In this document: positions 4,973 to 9,811 of the stretch, piece after piece
Position numbering within the stretch: position 1 is the stretch's first letter
How the letters are laid out: each line of letters opens with the position of its first letter
Assembly (NCBI GenBank): GCA_050694055.1
Contig: JBOGWX010000144.1
Span: 1-9,811, forward strand
Source: WHSV01 sp050694055
GTDB taxonomy: Bacteria; Actinomycetota; CADDZG01; WHSQ01
Direction of reading: 5' to 3'
Length of the DNA stretch: 9,811 nucleotides
Made by a program: the position numbers and the translations under genes
Notes under the pieces: generated by a model
The model's database searches: none
What the model was told of the DNA's origin: nothing
What the model saw: only the letters and a program-made list of their open reading frames with translations

Positions 4973-5439
4973 GCAAAATAGCGAAGCGCTACGAAGTGCG
5001 CTAAATACTCGTCGCGCATTTGGGCAAACTCCGTTGTGGGCACGTCGTCATGGGCAGGGATCTGATAGTTCCCGAAGAAGTAGAACCTCTCGGCCAGGTC
5101 AAAGAATGCGATGCGAGCGACGGCGTGAGCCTTCGCGTTTTCGGATGGCTTGTACGCGGCGTTGGTCCCGGCGAGCAGCACTGTGAGGACACTCAAGACG
5201 GCTGTAGCAACCTGGCTCGACCCAAAGAGCGAAAGCCCACTTAGCCCCGCAGTGATGGCTGTCAACCAGACGAGCCACGTTTCGAAGTTGCGCTGTCGCA
5301 GCTCCTTGGCTCCGTGCAGCTCCCCTGTGCCATTTGCCCATTCCCCAAACTCAAGGGCTTCACGTCTTAGTCCTTCTACCTTTACGGTCTCCACGAGCAC
5401 AGTATGGCGGACGTTGAAGGTCTCGGACCTTACACTCAT
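4954..5439 (-). CDS. Small two-TM protein resembling SLATT-domain effectors
   Basis: A 161-residue protein. An N-terminal charged helical part (residues 15-50) leads to two adjacent membrane helices at about 53-73 (ETWLVWLTAITAGLSGLSLFG) and 77-95 (VATAVLSVLTVLLAGTNAA). A conserved-looking amphipathic helix follows (YKPSENAKAHAVARIAFFDLAERFYFF, 96-122), then a short soluble tail. Two hairpin TMs followed directly by such a helix are the layout of SLATT domains (SMODS/SLOG-associated 2TM effectors), predicted to form pores and kill infected cells in nucleotide-signalling defence systems. No nucleotidyltransferase or SLOG sensor gene is next to it, so the assignment rests on topology alone. The C-terminus may be altered, since a second frame continues past the stop. 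The start ATG at 5439-5437 has a weak ribosome site. Confidence 0.55.
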   Translation of the reverse strand: MSVRSETFNVRHTVLVETVKVEGLRREALEFGEWANGTGELHGAKELRQRNFETWLVWLTAITAGLSGLSLFGSSQVATAVLSVLTVLLAGTNAAYKPSENAKAHAVARIAFFDLAERFYFFGNYQIPAHDDVPTTEFAQMRDEYLAHFVALRYFAWHQHP

Positions 5440-5588
5440 CCTTGGCTAGGGTGTCGCTTCATGCTGAGTTTTTCCGTGGGCGGACGCAGACCAAGTACGA
5501 CTGCCGCCTGTAGCCAGTAAATGACAGGCCGGAGGTAGTGACCCTCAAATTCTTGGGAGGTGTAACCGAGGGTGGTTCAGACTCCGGC
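5440..5588. other. Non-coding DNA between the SLATT-like gene and the attachment region
   Basis: It should hold the promoter of the minus-strand SLATT-like gene, but I see no convincing -10/-35 pair. Together with 5589-5760 it forms a gene-free stretch of about 320 bp made of element-end sequence. Confidence 0.35.
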
Positions 5589-5610
5589 TTTGGGCCGCGT
5601 TTGGGCCGCG
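5589..5610. repeat. Perfect tandem 11-bp repeat left of core 2 (candidate arm site)
   Basis: Two perfect copies of TTTGGGCCGCG, 106 bp left of the 44-bp tRNA-Glu core 2. A nearly identical pair lies on the other side at 5822-5843, so core 2 is flanked on both sides, as an attP would be. Confidence 0.55.
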
Positions 5611-5621
5611 CCAGATCCCTA

Positions 5622-5716
5622 AATGTTCAAAGCCGGCCACAAATTTCCGAAGGCGTTCGCCCAGCTGGTCGGCACTATTCAGTAGGGCTCGAAGATGCTC
5701 GAAACACTCCGCGCCG
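5622..5716. repeat. Element-end repeat left of core 2 (pairs with 127-221)
   Basis: Second copy of the 95-bp end sequence, with about 83 of 95 positions identical to 127-221. Here it retains the outer 11-bp pair at 5589-5610, so this copy is the more complete left end. Confidence 0.75.
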
Positions 5717-5760
5717 ACCTTTCAAGGCGGTAGCACGGGTTCAAATCCCGTTGGGGCCAC
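5717..5760 (+). repeat. Attachment core 2: tRNA-Glu(UUC) 3' segment
   Basis: Second identical 44-bp copy. It is followed by TTACG instead of the CCA-like CC seen after copies 1 and 3. Core 2 has an 11-bp pair on each side (106 bp left, 61 bp right), the arrangement of an attP or of a junction between two tandem elements. No tRNA 5' half is present. It separates segment A from segment B. Confidence 0.9.
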
Positions 5761-5955
5761 TTACGAGAAAACCGAGGTCAAAGGGCGGTTCTGTCGCTTG
5801 ATCTGAGCTGAATGGCCGATCCTTGGGCCGCGTTTGGGCCGCGCGAGGATCCCTCAGCATGCCCACCCACGCCTCAGTGCATCGCCTCGACGATCCGCCT
5901 ACCTGCACTTTCGTTGCCGTTGATCGACAAGGAGAGGCGCAAGATTCCAGTGACA
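5761..5955 (-). pseudogene. Possible 3' relic of an integrase gene right of core 2
   Basis: On the minus strand this stretch reads RAAQTRPKDRPFSSDQ over the 11-bp repeats and then into core 2, in the position where the integrase pseudogene of segment A ends in core 1. A similar reading, RAPHTRPKERVSSAVD, lies at about 9287-9334. Further upstream, weak similarity to the DILERLDA region can be imagined but is interrupted by stops. If real, segment B lost its integrase by deletion, leaving only the att-proximal end. The translated similarity rests mostly on the GC-rich repeats, so confidence is low. Confidence 0.3.
5822..5843. repeat. Tandem 11-bp repeat right of core 2
   Basis: CTTGGGCCGCG then TTTGGGCCGCG, one mismatch between units and one from the pair at 5589-5610. 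It lies 61 bp right of core 2, comparable to 57 bp right of core 1, and 112 bp left of the degraded core at 5956, so it could have served either site. Confidence 0.5.
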
Positions 5956-6002
5956 CCGACCCGTCAGGGCGGTAGCACGGGTTGGAGTCTCAGGGGTGCC
6001 AG
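5956..6002 (+). repeat. Degraded fourth tRNA-Glu-like attachment core
   Basis: Aligns without gaps to the core 2 region (5714-5760), with 35 of 47 bases identical by hand count, including an exact 16-bp block GGCGGTAGCACGGGTT (5968-5983) and the leading CCGACC. The T arm no longer pairs, so it is not a tRNA. It is either an old decayed core or a core from a different tRNA-Glu allele. It would set the left limit of the hydrolase/GlxA cargo. Confidence 0.65.
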
Positions 6003-6063
6003 CACGTTGGATCAAGCTTCTCAGGATGGGTTAAGGAGCGGCCAACTGGGCTGTCGCGGAGGC

Positions 6064-7563
6064 TTACTTGTGGTGGGCAAGGAGCTGGGCGCCGAGGTCG
6101 CTTGCGTCGTTGGCGACATCGGACAGGACGGTGACAGCCTTGTTTCGGGGGCGGTCGAGGCCGAGGTAGGCGGCGTAGCCGCCGGTCTGCCCGCCGTGCC
6201 AGGTGATGGTCTGACCGGTCTCCCAGGTGGAGGTCTGCCAGAAGTCACCGATGCGGGTGTTCGACTGGTCCGTGGCAGTGGTGGGCTCCATGGCAGCCAT
6301 GCCGGGTGCCGTGCCGTCGAGGAGAGCGGTGGCAAGCTTGGCGAGGTCCCCAGTGGTGGAAACCGCGGCGGCGCCGGGCGCGTAGGCGCTCATGACCCAA
6401 GGCTGAACCGGCAGACCGGTCTGCGACTGTCCGCCCTCGACGAGTGCGTGGTCGTCTTCGATCGCGGTATGGATCATCCCGAGCGGTTCGAACAGACGGG
6501 TGCGCATCAGGTTCGCGTAACTTATGTGGGCAGCGGCAGCGGCGGCTTGGCCAGCAGTGGCTGCACCGAGAGTGGAGTACGCGAAGCTGCCGCGACCGGT
6601 GAGCCTCTGGTCCCGGGTCTCCTGGGTCATCTGCGCGCTGTCGGCAGTCAGGAAGTTCTGTCCCAGCGGCGCCTTCCACGCGGCGCCGCGCATGGTTGCG
6701 TCGCCGAACTCGGCGTACCCGGAGGTGTGGGTGACGAGCTCGTGCATCGTAGCGGCGCCGGCCGGAGAGCCCTTCAGCTGCGGAAGGTAGGTGGAGACGG
6801 CGGAGTCCATGCGGATCTCGCCGCGGCGTACGGCGTCTGCGATGACCAGGCCGGTCATCGCCTTGGTCATCGACCCGATCTCCATCGGGGCCGTGTCGTC
6901 GGCACCGATTCCAGCCAGCCGCACCGGCTGGGTCGCGTCCATGTCGACCTCGGCGACCGCGACGTTGTGGTGGCCGGCCAGCATCCCCATGCTCGCTTGA
7001 TGGTCGAGGTGCGCCAGGACCGTGCGGTCGCCGTTGCGGGTGCTGGCCAAGTTCGGGGCCATAACCAAGGACACGACGGCCACGGTGACAGCCCCTATGA
7101 AGACGGTGAGGACAAGGCGACGGGTGGCGAGGTAGATCCCGGCCAAGACGATGAGCATGAGCAGCGCCTTCCAGCTGTCGTCGGCGTACCGGCCGTACCG
7201 ACCGCCGCTCAGCGAGAGCAGCACCATCGCGGCGGGAATGACGATCAGGACTGCGGCGACCAGAACCTTCCCTGGCCAGCGCCGCGCGAACGAGATGGTG
7301 TCACGAGCCAGCAGCGAGCGCAGGGACCGGTGCCGCACGAGTGTCTGGAACGCTGCCAATAGAAGGACCGTGAGCATCACAAAACCCAAGAACCCCAACC
7401 CGAGCAGGGACCCGATGATGAGCCAGGCGGCGAGAAATCCGATGCCGGCCACCACCCCGACCAGACGATGACGTCGCTCTTGCTCGGATCTGACGGGTGA
7501 AAGTGGCTGGTCGACCGCCAGCGCTGTGGTCGTGTTGTCGAGAAGGCTCTGGGTGGGGGACAT
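6064..7563 (-). CDS. Membrane-anchored serine hydrolase, beta-lactamase/class C (AmpC-like) family
   Basis: A 499-residue protein. An N-terminal membrane domain carries about five TM helices (residues roughly 34-56, 57-72, 101-120, 133-148, 152-170); the hydrolase domain that follows should face outside. Catalytic motifs: S231-M-T-K234 (SxxK nucleophile and general base) in EIGSMTKAMTGL; Y329-S-T331 where class C/DD-peptidase relatives have YxN, so the Asn is replaced by Thr; and H456-G-G-Q-T-G-G as the third motif. Such proteins act as peptidases or esterases, only some on beta-lactams, so drug resistance should not be assumed. I chose the ATG at 7563-7561 because AAAGG lies 8 nt upstream; a GTG three codons earlier is possible but overlaps that site. 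Divergent from the GlxA-like regulator across about 290 bp. Confidence 0.85.
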   Translation of the reverse strand: MSPTQSLLDNTTTALAVDQPLSPVRSEQERRHRLVGVVAGIGFLAAWLIIGSLLGLGFLGFVMLTVLLLAAFQTLVRHRSLRSLLARDTISFARRWPGKVLVAAVLIVIPAAMVLLSLSGGRYGRYADDSWKALLMLIVLAGIYLATRRLVLTVFIGAVTVAVVSLVMAPNLASTRNGDRTVLAHLDHQASMGMLAGHHNVAVAEVDMDATQPVRLAGIGADDTAPMEIGSMTKAMTGLVIADAVRRGEIRMDSAVSTYLPQLKGSPAGAATMHELVTHTSGYAEFGDATMRGAAWKAPLGQNFLTADSAQMTQETRDQRLTGRGSFAYSTLGAATAGQAAAAAAHISYANLMRTRLFEPLGMIHTAIEDDHALVEGGQSQTGLPVQPWVMSAYAPGAAAVSTTGDLAKLATALLDGTAPGMAAMEPTTATDQSNTRIGDFWQTSTWETGQTITWHGGQTGGYAAYLGLDRPRNKAVTVLSDVANDASDLGAQLLAHHK

Positions 7564-7854
7564 CAGTTGCACCTTTCATAGGAGCTCACGCGCCGGAAAT
7601 CCGGGTCGTAGGGGTGGGTTCGTACCTCGAGGGCCCAGCTGCACCGTCTGAGGGCGGCTCGGCCCGTGGCTGGGACCAGCAGAGTCAGCGCCAGGTCGAT
7701 CCCGACTGAGGCGTCGAGGGCGGTGAACCGGGATACAGAACGTAGGCTACTTTCATGACTTCAGCATGTGGCCGGAGTATCCCAGCCACAAGGACACGTT
7801 GTTGACGATGTCGGCCACCGCTTCCGCGGCCAACGTTCAAGATGTGGACTCCCG
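7564..7854. promoter_or_regulatory. Divergent intergenic region between the hydrolase and GlxA-like genes
   Basis: About 290 bp holding the promoters of both genes. It contains the Shine-Dalgarno of the hydrolase (AAAGG near 7572-7576, minus strand) and an inverted repeat at 7768-7789. I could not find a convincing -10/-35 pair for either gene. A plus-strand frame continues back to a GTG at 7768, but the upstream 29 residues do not resemble a GlxA N-terminus. Confidence 0.4.
7768..7789. promoter_or_regulatory. Inverted repeat, candidate operator
   Basis: GTGGCCGG (7768-7775) and CCAGCCAC (7782-7789) are inverted with one mismatch around a 6-bp centre. It lies 66 bp before the chosen start of the GlxA-like gene, where an AraC-type regulator could act on itself and on the divergent hydrolase. 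AraC-family sites are more often direct repeats, so this is tentative. Confidence 0.35.
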
Positions 7855-8901
7855 ATGACCGGGGCGACGAACCCAGCCTCCCACGAGCCGACTCTCGGGC
7901 TGCCCGTCGAGCAAGGCGTAGTCATCGTGACGTTCGACTCGACACAGATCCTCGACGTCACCGGGCCGCTAGAGGTCTTCTCCAGCGCCTCCCGCTTCCT
8001 GCCCGCAGTTCGATACCGCACCCAGGTCGTGACCACGAATGGCGGACCAGTGCGCGCCAGCTGCGGACTCGAGTTCGCCTCGACCTCCATCACCGAAGTC
8101 ACCGGCCCCGTCGACACGCTGATGGTGGCAGGCGGAGCCGACATGGACGCGGCAGTCGCAGACCGAGAGCTGCTCGCGCAGGTACGGCGACTCGCGACCG
8201 ACGCACGCCGCGTGACATCAGTCTGCTCCGGCGCCTTCGTGCTTGCGGCTGCCGGCCTGCTGGAGGGACGACGTGCAACCACCCACTGGGCAGAGTGCGG
8301 ACTGCTGGACGACACCTACGCTGCCGTGACTGTCGATCCCGACGCCATCTACGTCCACGACGGCAACGTCTGGACCTCCGCTGGCGTCACCGCCGGCATC
8401 GACCTCACGCTCGCACTGGTCGCTGACGATCACGGACACCAGGCCGCCGCCACCATCGCAAGGCAGCTGGTCGTTTACCTGCAGCGCTCCGGCGGCCAGG
8501 CGCAGTTCTCCACGCTTCTGGCGGGTCAGGCAGCAAACACAGAGCCCGTCCGCGACTTGTTGTCCTGGCTACGCGACCACCTGACCGACGATCTCTCCGT
8601 GGCAGCCCTCGCCCGACAGATCAACCTGTCCGAGCGACAGTTCACCCGCGTCTTCAAGGCCGAGGTGGGAGCCACTGCCGCTGACCACGTCGAAGCCGTC
8701 CGGCTCGAGTCCGCCTGCCGGCTCCTAGAAACCACCAACAGAACGATCGAACAAGTCGCCAAGTCCTGTGGCTTCGGAACGCCTGAGACCATGAACCGCA
8801 CCTTTCGCAGAAGGCTCAACACCACCCCAGGCGAACATCGGCACCATTTCCGGGGCGACGTCAACCACGCGTCTAGCGCCAGCCCAGCTGGGACCAGCTG
8901 A
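7855..8901 (+). CDS. GlxA-family transcriptional regulator (DJ-1/PfpI domain plus AraC helix-turn-helix)
   Basis: A 348-residue two-domain regulator. The N-terminal DJ-1/PfpI-like domain (about residues 18-190) has the family's opening VVIVTFDSTQILDVTGPLEVF, the strand TLMVAGGADM, and the nucleophile-elbow segment SVCSGAFVLAAAGLL with Cys124, followed by ATTHWAEC. In this family the domain is thought to sense a ligand rather than act as an enzyme. The C-terminal AraC DNA-binding domain (about 245-335) has two helix-turn-helix units: LSVAALARQINLSERQFTRVF and TIEQVAKSCGFGTPETMNRTFRRRL, then TPGEHR. I prefer the ATG at 7855 because it places the PfpI strand at the usual distance; no strong Shine-Dalgarno supports it, and GTG at 7768 stays possible. 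The divergent hydrolase is the obvious target. Confidence 0.88.
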   Translation: MTGATNPASHEPTLGLPVEQGVVIVTFDSTQILDVTGPLEVFSSASRFLPAVRYRTQVVTTNGGPVRASCGLEFASTSITEVTGPVDTLMVAGGADMDAAVADRELLAQVRRLATDARRVTSVCSGAFVLAAAGLLEGRRATTHWAECGLLDDTYAAVTVDPDAIYVHDGNVWTSAGVTAGIDLTLALVADDHGHQAAATIARQLVVYLQRSGGQAQFSTLLAGQAANTEPVRDLLSWLRDHLTDDLSVAALARQINLSERQFTRVFKAEVGATAADHVEAVRLESACRLLETTNRTIEQVAKSCGFGTPETMNRTFRRRLNTTPGEHRHHFRGDVNHASSASPAGTS

Positions 8902-9189
8902 CCAACGATCTTGCCCACCACGCGACTTCCGGATCGGGGCGACACTGAAATCCGTTACGAGGCCCTGCAGCTGGCGGAGAAAGACCAATGGCTTCAGATT
9001 CGCAAGTCAGAGCTCACATGGCGGTTTCAGGATCATCGTGCACTCGGATTTGGTCACCTGGTACCCAACAAAACCCGCGAGGCAACCAGAAACGATCGTG
9101 AATAGTCGGAACCAGTCGGAACGGCAAAGCGCAGGTCACAAACGGTCTGCAAGGAGAACCGCAGGTCGCTGATGGGCTGCGGTTCATAC

Positions 9190-9217
9190 TCTTAATCCAT
9201 AGGTTCAGAGTTCGGCT
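9190..9217 (+). repeat. tRNA-Lys(CUU)-like segment, attachment-site relic B
   Basis: ACTCTTAATCC-A-TAGGTTCAG (9191-9211) matches relic A at 4852-4872 with one mismatch in 21 bp. The similarity to tRNA-Lys(CUU) then continues a little further, through AGTTCGG, which resembles the start of the T loop. No 5' tRNA half is present. It lies about 110 bp right of a weak CCC pair (9064-9076). Confidence 0.5.
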
Positions 9218-9311
9218 CCGTAGGACCGACGCAAACGTGACCTGATGACCTTGGGACAATGGTTGACCGGGGTCGCCTTGCAGAAAAATCGACTGCTGAG
9301 CTGACTCTCTC

Positions 9312-9333
9312 TTTGGGGCGCGTATGGGGCGCG
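9312..9333. repeat. Tandem 11-bp repeat left of core 3 (candidate arm site)
   Basis: TTTGGGGCGCG then TATGGGGCGCG, one mismatch between units, 104 bp left of core 3. No matching pair lies to the right of core 3, consistent with core 3 being the outer boundary next to chromosome. Confidence 0.5.
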
Positions 9334-9336
9334 CGG

Positions 9337-9381
9337 CAACGGAAAATGTAGAGAAACAACGATAGTTGTTGAGAGACGAAA
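9337..9381. repeat. A-rich element-end repeat left of core 3
   Basis: Partner of 4749-4793, about 36 of 45 positions identical. It contains a perfect small inverted repeat AACAAC-GATA-GTTGTT (9355-9370). In this copy the downstream core is tRNA-Glu, 56 bp away. Confidence 0.6.
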
Positions 9382-9437
9382 TCCCTGCTCGGAAGCAGAC
9401 CACCACGTTTGCGCAGGTCGCTCGAGTATCGCGACCT

Positions 9438-9483
9438 ACCTTTCAAGGCGGTAGCACGGGTTCAAATCCCGTTGGGGCCACCA
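9438..9483 (+). repeat. Attachment core 3: tRNA-Glu(UUC) 3' end including CCA
   Basis: Third identical 44-bp copy (9438-9481), here continuing so that the discriminator A (9480) is followed by an encoded CCA (9481-9483), the natural end of a tRNA gene. With element-type sequence only on its left and an ordinary housekeeping-type gene on its right, this is probably the outer end of the array, the boundary with the chromosome. Confidence 0.88.
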
Positions 9484-9538
9484 CCAAAAGAGCAGGGGCC
9501 GGCGCGGTGTTCGTCAACGGCAAGAATCCTCGGTCCCC

Positions 9539-9544
9539 TACACT
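9539..9544 (+). promoter_or_regulatory. Candidate -10 box for a leaderless VOC transcript
   Basis: TACACT ends 7 nt before the ATG at 9552, so transcription would begin at or next to the start codon. No Shine-Dalgarno precedes that ATG. Leaderless transcripts of this form are common in actinobacteria. A good -35 is not obvious. Confidence 0.4.
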
Positions 9545-9551
9545 GCGTGGC

Positions 9552-9811
9552 ATGACGATCTACCGGATGGATCACGCCGGCGTTGTGGTCGAGGATCTCG
9601 CGGCTACTATCGCGTTCTTCGTCGAACTGGGCCTGGAACTGGAGGGCGAGGCAGCAGTCGAGGGTGAATGGGTGGACCAGCTCCTCGGGCTGGACGGCGT
9701 CCGAGCGGACATCGCCGTCGTGCGGACCCCGGACGGCCACGGCCGGGTCGAGCTGTCGACGTTCCACTCGCCGGTGGCCACCAGCATTACGCCCAGGGCG
9801 CCGATGAACAC
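9552..9811 (+). CDS. VOC-superfamily protein (glyoxalase/bleomycin-resistance type), 5' part
   Basis: Eighty-six codons are present before the window ends; there is no stop. The reading MTIYRMDHAGVVVEDLAATIAFF is the first beta-alpha unit of the vicinal oxygen chelate fold, with His8 in the position of the first metal ligand. VEGEWVDQLLGLDGVRADIAVVRTPDGHGRVELSTF continues it, with Glu in VELSTF the likely second ligand of the first half. VOC proteins include glyoxalases, epimerases, dioxygenases and antibiotic-binding proteins, so no specific activity can be given. It lies 68 bp right of the complete tRNA 3' end, reads with the tRNA, and is probably the native chromosomal neighbour rather than cargo. 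Confidence 0.82.
   Translation, partial: MTIYRMDHAGVVVEDLAATIAFFVELGLELEGEAAVEGEWVDQLLGLDGVRADIAVVRTPDGHGRVELSTFHSPVATSITPRAPMN

Larger units (their letters stand above)
8902..9437. other. Non-coding DNA with attachment-site relics
   Basis: About 540 bp with no credible gene. It holds a weak CCC repeat pair (9064-9076), a tRNA-Lys-like segment (9190-9217), an 11-bp repeat pair (9312-9333) and an A-rich end repeat (9337-9381) leading into core 3. Open frames on the minus strand have no family signature. The tail of one (ending P-N-S-E-P-M-D-stop at 9192) mirrors the P-E-P-T-D-stop tail at the other tRNA-Lys-like segment. Confidence 0.55.

Noticed and set aside
5812..7362. Plus-strand open frame of 516 codons
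   Set aside because: Entirely antisense to the serine hydrolase for most of its length, rich in Gly/Val/Asp with no family motif, and its first part crosses the 11-bp repeats and degraded core. It is a high-GC shadow frame.
6064..7563. Annotation of the serine hydrolase as a beta-lactam resistance gene
   Set aside because: SxxK family membership alone does not show beta-lactamase activity. The YxN motif is altered and the protein carries a large membrane domain.
9014..9406. Minus-strand open frame of 130 codons
   Set aside because: It crosses repeats and the tRNA-Lys-like relic and has no motif; the region is better explained as att-site debris.
9572..9811. Minus-strand open frame at the right edge
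   Set aside because: Antisense to the VOC gene, whose plus-strand reading shows clear family sequence.

Overview
The window looks like accessory DNA from a high-GC actinobacterium. Codon use is strongly G/C-ending, and the gene families are typical of that phylum: an actinobacterial tyrosine integrase, an IS21-type istB, a GlxA-type AraC regulator, a membrane-anchored serine hydrolase, and an FMO-like flavoprotein with its TetR regulator. A VOC gene at the right edge has a promoter placed as for a leaderless transcript. I cannot name the species.

The organising principle is a tRNA-gene integration hot spot. A 44-bp sequence occurs three times with no mismatch (222-265, 5717-5760, 9438-9481). 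It is the 3' part of a tRNA-Glu(UUC) gene, from the anticodon loop to the discriminator. No copy has a tRNA 5' half, so the intact gene should lie to the left of the window. The copies cut the window into a left element that is mostly outside, a 5.5-kb segment A (266-5716), a 3.7-kb segment B (5761-9437), and what looks like chromosome from 9482. Pairs of 11-bp GC-rich tandem repeats sit at fairly constant distances from the attachment cores and could be integrase arm sites. A degraded fourth core (5956-6002) and two pieces resembling tRNA-Lys(CUU) (4851-4876, 9190-9217) suggest several rounds of integration and decay.

Segment A, left to right: a 5'-truncated integrase whose C-terminal tail is encoded by the attachment site; the 3' end of an istB gene with the repeat-bearing terminus of its IS21-type element; a divergent TetR regulator with a flavin-dependent oxidoreductase and an overlapping SAM methyltransferase; a Phd/YefM-RelE/ParE toxin-antitoxin pair with a recognisable operator; a decayed element end; and a small two-TM protein resembling SLATT effectors, with a 38-codon overlapping ORF.

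Segment B: decayed element-end DNA; a five-TM serine hydrolase of the beta-lactamase/class C family (minus strand); a divergent GlxA-like regulator (plus strand); then about 540 bp of non-coding DNA packed with attachment-site relics.

No intact integrase, replication or transfer gene is visible, so as seen here neither segment could mobilise itself. The toxin-antitoxin pair may stabilise the array. The TetR-FMO-methyltransferase unit and the GlxA-hydrolase pair look like metabolic or stress cargo. The SLATT-like protein is the most plausible defence-type cargo, on weak evidence.
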